DNA of 64,000 nucleotides, taken from Symsagittifera roscoffensis. Taxonomy: Eukaryota; Xenacoelomorpha; Acoela; Convolutidae. The stretch's first letter is position 1; the number at the start of each line of letters is the position of its first letter. The stretch spans positions 24,920,007 to 24,984,006 of the forward strand of contig NC_087070.1 in the NCBI RefSeq assembly GCF_963678635.1, given 5' to 3'. The position numbers and the translations under genes were made by a program. Under the pieces are notes generated by a model. The model was not told the origin of the DNA. It saw only the letters and a list, made by a program, of their open reading frames with translations, and did no database searches. This document shows, in pieces, positions 1 through 11,513 of the stretch.

Positions 1-1260
1 CAAATTTTTAGCCATGCTTGTTTTGGATTCCTCCAACAAATGCTTTTTGGTCGCTGAAATGGATTGCAACAAGTTTTGCTGGATTCCACAATTCGTCAGT
101 GAATTCTGCTGCAAAACTGTCAGTGAATTCTGTGATTGAAGTTGTTAATGTTAAAAAACGCATGATACAGAGACAAATTGAAACCTCGGGTAAAAGGAAG
201 AATTTAGCAAAAATAGTAGGAATTCATAGAAAAAACAACAAACTTGAAGACGAAAGCGGCGGAATCTACTGAAGAACTGTAAACTCTATAGACATTTGAT
301 CTCCAACTAATTTGCTTCAACGGCTAAAACGCAATGAATAACACCAAGATTGGAGTTGAAGTGCTGAAAAATTATTCTGAATTGAACTGACGAAAACCAT
401 TTGTTTTCTGATACAAAAAAGGTATCCCACGAGGAAACATTGAGGTATTGAAACAAAAACAGACTCTAACCCCTTTATTTTGCCATTTATCTTCTTTCAA
501 AGTAAAACAAGACTGCTCGTATAAGGTCGAAGCCCTGAATGTTCCGACTGCCTTAAAAGGTTTATGGAGCAGTAATAACATCAAAAAAAATAAATGTAAT
601 AAAACAAAATGAAATAATTTTTTTTTCTAAAATTTGAAATTTTTTATGAAAATCATCCCCCCACACGCCATATAAAGTACAAAAATATAGATTTCGCTCC
701 TTGTAACAAATCAATTATGGCAAATAAGCTTCTTTCAACCAATTTGGAACGATTTCTAAAACGGATTAACTCTCCGCTTACGCGTTAATAGCGCGAAATA
801 TATCGCGCGTTAATTGTCCCAAATTGGCCAAAATGGCAATCTTTAAACCCCCATAACTTTACGCAAAAGGATCACAGGTGAAATATCTTTTCAAATTTGA
901 GCTCATGACAACAATACCTTTCGAATGATATAAAAAAAATTCCGGAAAAAATGGCTAATTAAAAAGTCGAAATTTGTCTGAAGAAAAAAAAACCCACCCC
1001 GAGCACAAATATTCCGTTACTTTCGTATCGAAAGTCGGAACAAAAAGATGCAAAAGGAGACCAATTCTTTAAGGAGATAACTTTTCAAAGAGTGCATGCT
1101 ACAGAAATAAACATTTTAAAATTCTAAGAGTAATTGTTATGACTAAAACTCTGGAAAAAGACACTTGAATATCAACAATTTAAAATGAAAAATTCAATTT
1201 TTAAAAATCGAAAGCCTCAAAAAACCCTGCAGTTTTTAACAGAAAGTTTTCAAACCAAAA
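1..1260. other. AT-rich flank without a recognisable gene
   Basis: I see no coding segment with family resemblance here. The stretch holds one copy of a dispersed repeat (505-690) and a small hairpin at 791-808 (arms GCGCGA and TCGCGC, six-base loop). The short open frames at 18-272 and 372-584 have no recognisable motif and look like chance frames. Confidence 0.6.
505..690. repeat. Dispersed repeat Z, copy 1
   Basis: The segment starting ACTGCTCGTAT, followed by a GCCCTGAAT...GACTGCC block and a stretch ending CACACGC, recurs at 5705-5860 in the same orientation with many substitutions. Nothing in it looks coding. It may be the edge of an old DNA transposon, but no terminal repeats were identified. 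Confidence 0.5.
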
Positions 1261-1269
1261 TTAGCAGCA

Positions 1270-3470
1270 AGGGGGGCAACTAAAACTTACTTGCTTAAAG
1301 AAGAAAGAAAGTGCGAGAGAGGCAGAAACAAATAGAGAGAAAATAAATAAAGAAAGATATAAAAAAGAAAGAGAGAGAGGGAAAGAGAGAGAGCTTTTCA
1401 TCCGCTGCCAAGAAGCACATCCCAGAGGGACGGCGAATAAACCGAGAAAGTTGTTCTGTTCAAAGGAATTTGAAGAAGCCAAGAAGAGATATAACAAGGC
1501 CAGGAAAAAAGTGGACAGTACAGGTAATGGAGAACACGTGGAAAACTCAAAGACCAACAAGAGGAAGATCATCGACAGAGAGAAAAAATATGGAACGATA
1601 AAAGCCATAGGATGACTGTCAACACTGACCTCTTCAACGCCCTCAAATGCTTCAGAGGAGAGGGACCGAAAGCCCGCAGCTCTCAATCGTATAGACGAGA
1701 CCGGGAACCGGTTAAAGGACACAGTGTCCGACAAGAAGAAAGCCGACCTGTGTTGCTTACTATAAGCTGGAATCTATAGAGTTGACAGAAGGAAAGAAGA
1801 TAAAACTGTCAACAGAGAAGCACAGAAAAACTCAAGAGTCAATGTTACTGGAACAAGACGAAAGCTTGTAGCGACTTCATACGTCGACAACTCAGGTCCG
1901 CCATCAAGAAATAGAAAAAGGGCAAAAGCCCGAGGCACGACGGAGTGAGCAACGAGATGCTGAAGCTACTCCCCCTCACGGCCATGCAGATGCTACTCGC
2001 TCTTGTCCTGGTCCTGGCACGAGGGGCACACGCCTTTTGCTTGGCGCACAGCGACCATCATACCGATCCACAAAGGGAAAGGCAAACCGGCCGACTTGTC
2101 AGAAAACTAACGCCCCGTTGTCCTCACCAGGGCCGTAGCTGACTAGGCCTGTGGTGTCTGGCTCAGTGAAGCCCAGCCCTCTCTTAGCGACGCCGTCGAA
2201 GCGCAACAGAACAAATGCGCCAGAGTCATTACAGGCTGTCTCGGAGTCACCAGAATGCCAGCCCTACTCGCCTGTTCTGACCTGTCTACGATGAGTAACG
2301 ACAGCCAGGAAACAGCAGCATGTTCTAGGGAGAGGATGCTATGGCTACCCCATGGAACTCCAACCTGGCATACTGCACACAACGAGACCAGACCCTGTCT
2401 GAAGAGCAGAGCCCACGAAGCCTGGCGCCGGGGCCAAGACGAGAGCTCAGACTTACACCGCCAACGCCGCGGATCTTGGAGACGTCTGGTCCAGGAACTG
2501 GAGGCTGTCAAGGAACTCTACCTCCTGCAGTGCGACCTGCACAGTGTTAGTACTGCTTCCAACTACAATATCTCCTTCAGACTCGACCTCACAGAATACA
2601 GAATCGAAACAAAGACCCAAGAAGAGAGAAGAGGCATAACCGAAAAATTCCAAGACAAGCAGAAAGACGAGGCAACAAACAAAATACCACCGCCGGTGGA
2701 GATGCAGCCGTCGTGACCAGCCTGCTTTGGAATACCGTCCTCAAGACCGCCACTGGGAAGCTCTGTTCATCCTACCAAGCGGAAATGGCAGCCATCCTTC
2801 TATCACTAGAGTATGTGACCAGCCTCGACGCAGCCAATGAGACCATTGGAAAAATCCTCGCGGATTCTAAATCTTCTATGGAGAAACTAGTCACCGGTCC
2901 AGACGAACAATACAACTGGAATGTCAATCAGGAAGAACCTCAACAAGATCGAGAAAACAACTTTCATTTGGGTCCCCTCGCACTGCAGCATAGCTGGGAA
3001 CGAGAGAGCAGACCAGGCGGCCAATGACGCAGCGACAATACCTCAGACAAATAGACCTGTCAGCGTGGACACCGCCAAGGCAGCAATCAGAAGGTAGAAG
3101 AGAGCGATGGAGAACTAAATCTAAGGCGACAACAAGAAGACCAACAAAGTGACCCCAACCACCTACGTCAGCAACCAAAGAGAACGAGTGACGACAAACC
3201 AGATCAGAACGGGCCACTCCTCCCTCTGCAACGCCACTCTAGCACGCATTGAAGCGAACGTGTCATCAAATTGCCCCGACTGCGGGGAAGCAGACACCGT
3301 CTGCCACGTTCTCCACGATTGTCAGAGAGGAGAGGAGATGAGAAGACTTAAAGAATTCGAAGACCACTTCACCCAGAAGCCCGGATACCTACAAAGACTA
3401 CTAAGGCGGATGGGGAGAATGTATATCGACACCGTAGTGTCGGAACACGCGTCGTAAGAGAGACAGAGAA
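1270..3470 (+). mobile_element. Decayed LINE (I/Jockey-like), internally deleted
   Basis: The block is clearly more GC-rich than its surroundings and reads as remnants of a non-LTR retrotransposon polyprotein on the plus strand. In order: a basic linker region (about 1390-1900), a reverse transcriptase fragment around 2047-2140 (reads like IPIHKGKGKPADL followed by RPVVLT), then an abrupt jump to the thumb region near 2205-2300 (NKCARVITG), an RNase H domain (2690-3040) and a C-terminal zinc knuckle (3275-3320). The reverse transcriptase core between fingers and thumb is missing, so a deletion junction lies near 2140. Many frameshifts and stops make it a pseudogene. RNase H followed by a CCHC knuckle is typical of the I/Jockey group; the exact clade is not determined. 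Confidence 0.85.
2690..3457 (+). pseudogene. RNase H and zinc-knuckle end of the LINE
   Basis: The frame at 2713-3027 carries RNase H landmarks: SYQAEMAAILLSLEYV (the Glu-containing helix) and ILADSKSSMEKL (the DS motif). After a frameshift near 2930 the other frame reads WVPSHCSIAGNERADQAAN, the classical end of RNase H with its last acidic residue. The frame at 3149-3457 continues with QIRTGH and a CPDCG..DTVCHVLHDC knuckle, found directly after RNase H in many non-LTR elements. The upstream DGS motif is not intact. This is a remnant without function. Confidence 0.85.
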
Positions 3471-3474
3471 AATT

Positions 3475-4360
3475 TTTGGACGAGTACTTGAAAACATACT
3501 TCGTCACATCAAGAGTAAAGTTCTGGGCACCACTTAAAACTTAATCTGCACAAAACTCATAAAAATTTATTAATGAAGCAACCTATATGATTCGAACAAT
3601 TCGATAAGGCAAATTTTTGTTTGTCGTTAAAAAATTCATATTAAGCTTTTTAAATTAAAAAGAAGTTCAAATAATTTGGCATACGACTGTACCGAATTAT
3701 CTCGAAAAATTATTTTTTAAAAACTCGTTATTTGATGATTGCTTGTTTATCAAGAGAAATGAACGAAAGAGTATATGACATTGTCGTTTGTAGAACGGTA
3801 ACTTTTATCAGCGAGAAGAGTGATCTTGAGAGCTTTATAGGAATGAAAATTGACACAGGCGCAACTGAGCTTCACACCACATGCTACGCAAAAAAGTAGG
3901 ATGAGTGCACCATGACAATAAAATATGAGTAAACAGAACTTTGGTGCAATTGAAGAATGAAGTGAAAAACTAGAGAAAAAAAATGCTTTTTTGTGTGTTT
4001 GAAATTATTTAAGTTCTTCAAAGGGGTTCAAGTGGGTTTAAATTTGGCATTCAAAAAATGCTGTCAATGTCTTATTGATCTCAAACGTACCACCGGATAT
4101 TTTAACACATGCAATACAAAACAAGAAAGAAGTTGAAAAAAAAATCAAAAACAATTTGAAGATGTCAAAAAAACTAGATCTATCAAAATAAATAAGTCTA
4201 GTTTTGAAACAAAAACATGCCAAGACAATAATGTGAAATTAGCATCGGAAAAAATGTAACAAGCGGTAAAAAAGCCGAAAACTCCTTAACAGAAACTTTC
4301 ATCGACTTTCAAACACACAGTTCCCCATTTTCATTGGTGTTAAATTTTACATTTCAAATA
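3475..4360. other. Gene-free stretch
   Basis: AT-rich sequence without a recognisable gene. Near 3856-3885 there is a weak match to the tail hairpin of the tRNA-derived short elements described elsewhere in the window (ACACAGGCGCAACTGAGCTTC). At 4362-4411 lies a short piece of repeat HX. Confidence 0.5.
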
Positions 4361-4411
4361 AATAGCCAACAGAAAATTGGAAAACTGTATTGAACTCAAG
4401 CAAGCAGAAAA

Positions 4412-5287
4412 CCACTGATTTTTAACTTTTACTTTTAATTCTTTACTTTTAATTTCAAGGAAAAACGTTTGTTTTTAAATTTTTCCATTTCCTCCGGCTC
4501 GAAACCCAAAACACGACTGATAAAAACGTCCATAAAATAAATCAGCTCACATTGTAAAACTATGGCTATGTCGAAATACTCAATTCTTTCAATTACATGT
4601 GAGGTCCTGAAACGGTTGCATTTTTTCTTTTCAGACACAAAAAGTACCTGCTTTGATTCCAAATATATCTCTACAATTTACAACTAATACCAAATTGCTG
4701 CCAGAAACGACGTCTCCTTACGTACTGGGGCGGATCTAGGATTTTCTCGAGGGAGGGGGCGGATTTTCGAAAAATTCAAATTTAGTCAACTTTTTTTAGT
4801 TCGACCAAATTGATCTTCCAAGCTCTGCCAAAGCATTAACAAGACCCTGTTGTGGCCACTGATTTTTAACTTTTACTTTTAACTTCAAGGAAAAACGTTT
4901 GTTTTTAAATTTTTCCATTTCCTCCGGCTCGAAACCCAAAACACGACTGATAAAAACGTCCATAAAATAAATCAGCTCACCTTGTAAAACTATGGCTATG
5001 TCGAAATACTCAATTCTTTCAATTACATGTGAGGTCTTGAAACGGTTGCATTTTTTCTTTTCAGACACATAAAGGACCTGCTTTGATTCCAAATATATCT
5101 CTACAATTTACAACTAATACCAAATTACTGCCAGAAACGACGTCTCCTTACGTACTGGGGTGGATCTAGGATTTTCTCGAGGGAGGGGGTGGATTTTCAA
5201 AAAATTCAAATTTAGTCAACTTTTTTTAGTTCGACCAAATTGATCTTCCAAGCTCTGCCAAAGCATTAACAAGACCCTGTTGTGGCC
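4412..5287. repeat. Head-to-tail duplication of a ~0.44 kb unit
   Basis: Unit 1 (4412-4855) and unit 2 (4856-5287) are nearly identical and start at the same CCACTGATTTTTAAC. Unit 1 has a 14-base internal duplication (TTCTTTACTTTTAA) that accounts for most of the length difference. Each unit ends in a GGGGCGGATCTAGG-type segment, which resembles the terminus of hAT-like miniature transposons, followed by a common 3' part. A 75- and a 98-codon minus-strand frame are shadows of the repeat (see rejected items). A degenerate relative lies at 18110-18300. Confidence 0.9.
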
Positions 5288-5472
5288 AAAATTTCTGCGC
5301 CGTACCACAGGCAAAAAATTTTAACAAAACAGGCGTATTTAGGCTGTTTTTGGAAAACTTAGACAAAAAAAAATCGCGTTAAAGACTATTAACTAACTGT
5401 TTAACTGATTTAGCTTAAATATGGAGTTGCTATAGGTGCTATGTATAGTTAGTGTCATTTATGAGTTGTTTC

Positions 5473-5674
5473 GAAGGGGGAATGTGGTGTAGAGGTCGTA
5501 GTATAATTAGGTATGTTATTATATAATATCATATGATCATCAAGGTCAAAGTTATAGTGAATGTCGTTTGTTCACACAGCCAGTGTGTTAGCCAATGAGA
5601 TTGAATTTAAGTTGATTCTTTTACGTAGTTATTACGTTACCGTTTACGAAGTAGTGCATAGGCATACTTCTACA
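5473..5674 (+). mobile_element. Possible solo LTR with polypurine tract
   Basis: A purine run GAAGGGGGAA (5473-5482) is followed directly by TGTGGTGTAGA, and a TG...CA segment of 192 bases runs to TTCTACA at 5674. It contains a TATA-like AT run (about 5515-5535). This is the arrangement of a polypurine tract followed by the 3' LTR of a Copia-type element. No second LTR or coding remnant was found nearby, so the call rests on this layout only. Confidence 0.3.
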
Positions 5675-5704
5675 CTGGCCATTCAAACATCAAGTTTAAA
5701 CATA

Positions 5705-5860
5705 ACTGCTCGTATCAGTGCGACGCCCTGAATTTTCCAACGACTGCCCTTTGATTTACATGAAAAAGGCTAACAAATGAAAAAAATAATTGAATATTTT
5801 TGATTATCTTTTTAAAAAATCATCCTCTCTCACACGCTATTTAATGTACAAGTCATATAC
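5705..5860. repeat. Dispersed repeat Z, copy 2
   Basis: Second copy of the repeat seen at 505-690, same orientation. It starts about 30 bases after the possible LTR end. The shared blocks are ACTGCTCGTAT, CGCCCTGAAT and the CTCACACGC near the end. Flanking stretches to about 6340 hold nothing I recognise. Confidence 0.5.
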
Positions 5861-6349
5861 TGAGCATGTATAAACATAATAATTCGAGAAGACGAATTGT
5901 CATTTTGTACAAATCTCAAAAATTTTCAGAAATTCAACTATGGCGGCAAGGCGCGAAAATGAAAACCCACTTAATTGTTGACATTTTTGAAATGCATATT
6001 TTATACAGAAATGGTTGTAAAAATAATACATGCAAAGGGGGAAATAGTTAACAAGGCCCAAAGGGGGGTGATATTTAAAAAGATCCCATTTTTGGTTTAC
6101 TGATCTTTGGTTCACCAGTTTTCGATTTACTGACCTACCAAGGTCAATAAATTGTCATATTGTTTCAATCAATTTCAGTTTATCGCAAAAATGAAGCATC
6201 TCGTCCTTAGCCACCTGATTTATTGTTTAGTCAACCTTTAAATGATTAACTCAACAGTTAAACCAAGTTAATTTTGATCGTCGTAAAATCATCTCATCCT
6301 TGTTTAAAGGGGAAATGGATCAGAGATGGAGTGAGGGAACTAGAAAATC

Positions 6350-6541
6350 AATAACCAACAGACAGTTGGAAAAGTGTCAGTGACCGCAAGAAAACAGAAA
6401 AAATTGCGGACTTATTTTTTGAAACAGAAACTCAATTTTCGAATTTCGAAGAAAAAATCGATAAATCGATGGCCTCAAAGCTCTGAATTTCTAGAACAAT
6501 TTATGATTGACACTTTGTTGATGAACCTAACCCAATTTGAA
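6350..6541 (-). repeat. HX repeat copy
   Basis: Starts with CCAACAGACAGTTGGAAAAG, continues through the CTCTGAATTTCTAGAACAAT block and ends near CCCAATTTG. Orientation is given as minus because at 37805-38167 the same sequence directly follows a tRNA-like head on that strand. It abuts the short element at 6541-6735. Confidence 0.7.
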
Positions 6542-6735
6542 GACAGAAACGAGGCTGCGCTTGGCAAACTATTGCGAGGACACGACGAAAAACAGCTCTA
6601 TCAAGTGAAATAAAAAAAAGTAGAAATAAGCCTCGAATTAACAAAAACTCGGCTGCGTGTAGGATTCCAAGCTCCGCCCTACAGCAATCAAGAGAATTTG
6701 AGTCTCAAGAACTATCCACTCAGCAACGTAAGCTT
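6541..6735 (-). mobile_element. tRNA-derived short element, Leu(CAA)-like head
   Basis: Read on the minus strand, the head (6734-6657) has an A-box-like TTGCTGAGTGG, an anticodon-arm region GAGACTCAAATTCTC resembling tRNA-Leu(CAA) with its variable arm, and a B-box-like GGAGCTTGGAATCC. The body then runs through a GAGGCTTATTTCTAC block to a tail at about 6541-6570 related to the family's GCGAAG...CTTCGC hairpin. Loss of acceptor pairing and the attached body argue against a functional tRNA. This is a SINE-like copy. Confidence 0.75.
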
Positions 6736-7165
6736 AACATCCGACAAACACTAATCACGAATAAAACAGCTGCACATGCTAATAAATTGCCAACTCGATG
6801 CAGCAAAAGTAGCACTAAATACAAAAAGATACAATTTTGCATCTAAAAAATCACAAATCATAAAGCCACATTATGTATAAATTGTGCATTTCAAAAATTG
6901 CGAGATATATTGACTTCTGAATCTAGAATTTCTGAAATCTAGTTTTTATGATTGTTATGTTGTTTGAAACAAATAGCTTGTTTCGGTTCATTTGACGAAT
7001 TAAAAATGCATCAACTGTGTAAACTTATTACTATTTTAATGTCAAAGCAAATGATATGAATAAGCATTAAAGGTGCCCCGAAAAATGGCACCAATATTTG
7101 CGACTTAGGTAGGAAAAAAAATAGTACTAATACACTTTGCTTCGCAAGTGAAATCAACACTCTAT
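6541..7165. repeat. ~0.6 kb dispersed repeat, copy 1 (pair of 61247-61935)
   Basis: The short element at 6541-6735 together with the following ~430 bases is repeated at 61247-61935 in the same orientation. Shared landmarks include AATTGCCAACTCGATGCAGC, AAAAAGATACAATTTTGCAT, TAAAAATGCATCAACTGTG and TTTGCGACTTAGG near the end. The pairing shows that the tRNA-like head lies inside a longer mobile unit rather than at its edge. Confidence 0.8.
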
Positions 7166-7169
7166 AATT

Positions 7170-8340
7170 ATACATACAATGGTCTGAGATCTAGATATAG
7201 CATGAGTAGTAAATAGTACCAGTAACTAAATTTGAATTTTCATGAAATCGAGCATGTAAGCAACCTAGTAGCATCATCAGTGAGTCAACTGATTTTATTA
7301 AACTAGTTGTTAAACCGAAACAAGTCTATATTGCGACTTGATAACACCTGCTAATCGCAAGCGTCAATATATAGAAATATGAATCATTTTAAAAATTCCG
7401 ATATACCGTGGGAAACATTCAAAAAGACATAAGAGAACCGATAAGTACGTCTCTAAGCGAAAGCAAAAAGCCACCAATGAAGACCTTAGTACAATAGCTA
7501 GCAAAAAGCAGGCAAAATAGAAAAAATGCAGCAAGAAAAATAAATGATTTTTAAGCTATTTATCTATGTCAAATAAGTGTAATAAAGGTTTTCTCTAAGT
7601 TACTTTCGTTGAAAGCTACAGCGAAAAACATTTAAAAGTTGAAAAAATTGTGATACATTTCTACAGGGAGCTGAAAACAGTTTCGTCCACAGAAGAGATA
7701 TGAACCTTTTAAAAATGTCAGCAATTCAAACGCGAACTAGGCTAGAAACTTAAACAAAAGGAGAAATGCCTCGGAATATTATTTTAAACTCAGTTTTAAT
7801 TCAGTCGCGTTAGCTTGGTATAGTAGACTTCAGCGTTGTAACTTCAAGAGCCGATCCAAAATACAAGCTCGTAGTAAAAAGTTGAGAGGAAAAGAGTGTC
7901 ACTAACATTTTTACAGACAGCGGAAATTCCCTGCTGACCTTTTTTTCTTTGAAAAACAACTTTTTTGCGAGACTTTCCAATAGAAACGACTGATTTTGAA
8001 ATGAGGGGCATCAGTGATTTTTGACTACCGGACTGGAAGTGATCTTACCGGCATCAAGCAGAAAGATCGCTTCACTGTACAAGATCGCTTTTGTACAAAT
8101 TAGATGAACAATTCCTTCAACATTGGATTCCAGTTATTTTCCAGGTGATTCGCCATACATATAATGGACCCAATTTACTACTGGAGATTTCAACATATTT
8201 CATCAATTCCTATTTGTCTTCATCGCCAAGCTTGTGTAAGTAAGGCCATGTTTTTTGTATTCGTTTTTGCTCTTACATCCTTTTATGGACATCTTTTAGC
8301 CATGCTTTTGTTTCACTAAAGACTACTTCAAACTTTTTGC
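7170..8340. other. Gene-free stretch
   Basis: No recognisable coding sequence. Near 7347-7364 a degenerate copy of the CTTGCTAATCGCAAG hairpin appears, a motif seen intact at 21250, 47402 and 50143. The rest is low-complexity AT-rich DNA. Confidence 0.5.
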
Positions 8341-8346
8341 AAGAAA

Positions 8347-8399
8347 TCACATTCTTTTCAATAAATTTTCTCTGCAAAAGTTTTTTGAAAAGAATGTGA
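8347..8399. repeat. Perfect 15-bp inverted repeat (hairpin)
   Basis: TCACATTCTTTTCAA at 8347-8361 is exactly the reverse complement of TTGAAAAGAATGTGA at 8385-8399, leaving a 23-base loop. It lies just below the tail of the short element at 8412. It could be the end of a small mobile element; no partner copy was found. Confidence 0.85.
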
Positions 8400-8411
8400 C
8401 AGCTTCAACAA

Positions 8412-8570
8412 TTGAGGCGAAGCTGTAGTTCGCAAAACTAAAACGACAAAAATTAGCTCTAGAAAAGAAGGCAAAAATAAGCCTGGAAAACTAACACTTC
8501 ACAATGAGCCGGAATTGAACGCCGAACTGGAGAGTTAATCTCACATCCTCGCATCTATGGCATGTACACT
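8412..8570 (-). mobile_element. tRNA-derived short element
   Basis: The tail hairpin GAGGCGAAGCTG...TTCGC is at 8414-8440 and the body has AGCTCTAGAAAAG and AATAAGCCTGG blocks. On the minus strand the head reads TGCCATAGATGCGAGGATG followed by GTTCAATTCC as a B-box-like element. The same architecture is seen in the other copies. Confidence 0.65.
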
Positions 8571-8767
8571 TGCATATATCAAAACAGTAACCATCAAAAA
8601 CGAAAAAAAAAGACATGCTAAAAATTGCCAATCCTATTGCTAATGCAGCCAAAGTGCTACCAAAAAAAGCGCGGTTGAATGCCAGTTTGATTGGAAAAAA
8701 TTCGTAAAATAACAAAATGATCGTGTATGCAAATATGCATTGATGTTGAAGGATAAGTGAAACTCTC

Positions 8768-9050
8768 TAAACATAGCCAAATGACAGTTGAAAGAGTAAA
8801 TAAACACAAAGAAACAGAAAAAAAAACTGACTTGTTTTTTTGAAAAAACTGAAAGTAAAAAATAAAAAATACTTAACAGCTCTTTGAATTTCAAAAACAT
8901 TTCTGGTTGACTGACAGTTTTTCGATGAAGTCAGCTCAATTTGAGAAAAAACTGAAAGTAAAAAATAAAAAAGACTTAACAGCTCTTTGAATTTCAAAAA
9001 CATTTCTGGTTGACTGACAGTTTTTCGATTAAGTCAGCTCAATTTGGTCT
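8768..9050 (-). repeat. HX repeat with internal 103-bp tandem duplication
   Basis: Starts with a variant of the HX left end (CCAAATGACAGTTG). The stretch from GAAAAAACTGAAAG at 8842 to 8944 is repeated almost exactly from 8945 to about 9047, including TTAACAGCTCTTTGAATTTC and CTGGTTGACTGACAG. The overlapping minus-strand open frames (8640-9003) are products of this duplication and not genes. Confidence 0.75.
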
Positions 9051-9683
9051 TCATACGTAACCTTGTAAAATCACTAATACACCATAAAATTTATGATCAT
9101 GCAAAGCGAGGTGGGGTAAAAGGAAAAAGAGCCGAGTTTTTTTCCTTTTAACAAAGAAAATGAACTGAAATTTAAAAGAAATCAAAAAGGAACTGCGACA
9201 AAAATGTTTCAAAATACGGAAGAGCTCAAAAATGACTGTATTTAAAGCGTATTTAAATATTAAATGAATCTTGAATTCTAACCTTATTTGATTCTGACGA
9301 TTCTCCTCTGTTCCCATTCGCGCATTCACTTTTATCACTTTGATCCATATTTGTCGTGTTTTCCGGCGGTATGCTTATCAGACACTGGAATGTGGGAAAC
9401 TACGAATCAATTTGTCAAATCACTGACTGGCTACGTCATTATGCCAAACAAACCACATATCCTCTGAAAGTAGTGCCATCTGATTAACCAAAACGAAAAC
9501 AGGAGCAGCCGCTTTCTACGCAGCTAGCGCCAAAGGTTCTAATCACAAGGCTATTGTTTTGCTTCATACTTGCCAGATTTCTTTTGAGAAAACTTCCAAC
9601 TAAATCATTTTTACCTAATTCATTCACCCTAGATTTCCCATTTACTATGAAAACGCCAATTTTTCTGTATACTTTGCGACAAG

Positions 9684-9790
9684 ACGCAGCCAACAGACAA
9701 TTGGAAGTGTAAATGGGAAGGAAGTGAAAAAAAAATACAACTTCACAAAAATTACATCCCCTAAACTGATACAATAGCAAAATTATCTAA
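9684..9790 (-). repeat. Short HX left-end fragment
   Basis: CAGCCAACAGACAATTGGAAGTG matches the HX left end with two substitutions, then the similarity fades. The neighbouring 9051-9680 stretch holds no recognisable gene. Confidence 0.45.
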
Positions 9791-9899
9791 CTGCCAATTT
9801 TTGATAACCTTAACCCAATATAATTGATTATACTGAAAAAATATTATTATAAATCCTATTGCTTTTACCAACAATTAATCATTCATGGAATTAAAAACG

Positions 9900-10196
9900 A
9901 AGAGCTAAATTTTGCGGAGAGCTTAACTTAAGCTCCGGCCGCAAAATGTGTTTTCAAAAATGTTGTCGACTTTTTTCGGGCTTTTTTTGGTCAAATTTGA
10001 CCAAAAAATTGCATTTTTTGGCGCGCGCTCCCCTTCAAAATTCTTATGGGGTCTTTAGAAAAGTTTTAATGTTGGTCCGTCTAAAATGAATGTCATAAAA
10101 TATTACCAAAGGGGGACCCTTTGGCTGCTGAGGGGATCGAATCCCTGAGGGGACGAGAGGCGTCCGCCCTTCCCCCCCTAAATCCGCCCCGCCCAA
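9900..10196. mobile_element. hAT-like miniature transposon, one end intact
   Basis: Contains GGCGCGCGCTCCCCTTCAAA, GGGGACCCTTTGG and, at the right edge, CCTAAATCCGCCCC (about 10180-10195). These match the copy at 26974-27260 in the same orientation and the inverted fragment at 15695-15775. Ends of the type C(A)GGGGCGGAT are common in hAT-like miniature elements. A hairpin at about 9908-9946 (ATTTTGCGG and CCGCAAAAT flanking AGCTTAACTTAAGCT) lies at the left side. No transposase is present. Confidence 0.5.
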
Positions 10197-10835
10197 ATGT
10201 TTTATCATTAATGAAAGTGAAAACTTGTTGTCAATTCAAAAAACGTTTCCCAAAATATTACATCGGATTTCTTCTTTTTCCAACTTCCAATTGAAGGGAG
10301 GGAGCTTTGAATTTGTGTTCTTTCTAATCACGTAAAATCGTATAACGCAACAAAAATTGAATAGGTATAAGTATAATCGTTTAAGTAAAGGTCGTTTTCA
10401 AAATTGTTTAACTATTGGCTGTGAAAATTTTCCTGATTAAAAAAATAAGGTTACCAAAAGTTTTATTAATACCAGTTCCTTTTTCAAAACCCAAACTATT
10501 TTAAATTATTTTGGTTAGCTGGTCGAAACTTAAATCCATCTCTTCATTCCTCGCAACAGCAACGAAAAATAGCAGCACTCAACTAGCGACTTAATTTTAA
10601 ATGAAGCAGCTTGAATTTTACAAAATTAAAAAAATCTCGGATTTCCGAGCCTCATTTATGTGAGAGAACGATTGCAATCAGTTCAAAAGAGTTGAAATGA
10701 ACTTCGTAGTTTTCGAAAAAAAAAATCGTTTCACATATGTGATATTCGTTGTTCGAGTGCTGCTGAATAGCCAATTCATCAGCAGATACCGTGTAGAAAA
10801 AGTTTAAGTATAGAGATCATTGGAAAAACATTTGC

Positions 10836-11480
10836 TAATAGAAAGTTGGAAAAGCGTCATTGAACTATTTTAAAAAATGAAAAAATCTAATTGCCTTCTT
10901 TATGAACATTTTTAAAGTTTCGAAGAAAATACAATACGCTGTAACTCTTTGAATTTCAGAATCGTTATGAATAGACACTTTTTTCAAAAATCTAACACAA
11001 TTTTAAAAAAAAACTGGTTCAATAGGTTTTCCTTGGGAAATTTGAAAACAAAAATCCAATTTTGAAACTAATATCTTCGCAGTACTTTTCGCATTTTTCG
11101 CACCATTTATGTTTTTTCGACAAAAATTAAACAGAAGGTCGGAAAATTATGAAGATAGCCAGCAGAAATTTGGACGATTCGATGAACACAAGTAAACAGA
11201 AAAGAAATATGGACTAATTTTTTCGAATTTCAAGGAAAAAAATTGATGGATTGAAGCTTTTTACATTTCTAGAACAAATTGTTATCCGAAATTTTTTGAT
11301 CAAACAGCCCCAATTTGTGAAACTTTAATTTGCTGAGAAATCTGAAAATTAAATTCCACTTTCGAGACTAGAATTCGATCACGTTTATCGTGAACTTTAG
11401 GCTTTCAATTTTCGATTGTGGAGTTTGTATTCGAGAAAAAAAACGGAAAAAAAAATTCGCGACCTCTATAAGGGTCTAGG
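10836..11480 (-). repeat. HX repeat, long copy
   Basis: One of the longest copies. It runs from the AGAAAGTTGGAAAAGCGTCA left end through blocks shared with the copies at 49196, 53000 and 63695: CTTTGAATTTC, AATTTGA, AATCTGAAAATTAAAT and CACTTTCGA. A second partial left end near 11155 (CAGCAGAAATTTGGACG) suggests two nested or tandem copies. It abuts the short element at 11514. Confidence 0.65.
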
Positions 11481-11513
11481 CTATGTTCATGGACTCTTAA
11501 AAGAACAAAGATT

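Noticed and set aside
1261-1734. Minus-strand 157-codon frame rich in Ser, Phe and Leu
   Set aside because: It is antisense to the GA-rich part of the decayed LINE; no motif on this strand.
4435-5092. Pair of similar minus-strand frames (75 and 98 codons) that could be a duplicated small gene
   Set aside because: They lie within the tandem DNA duplication. Of four base differences in the aligned codons, three change the residue, so there is no sign of purifying selection, and the frames overlap repeat sequence found elsewhere without an open frame.
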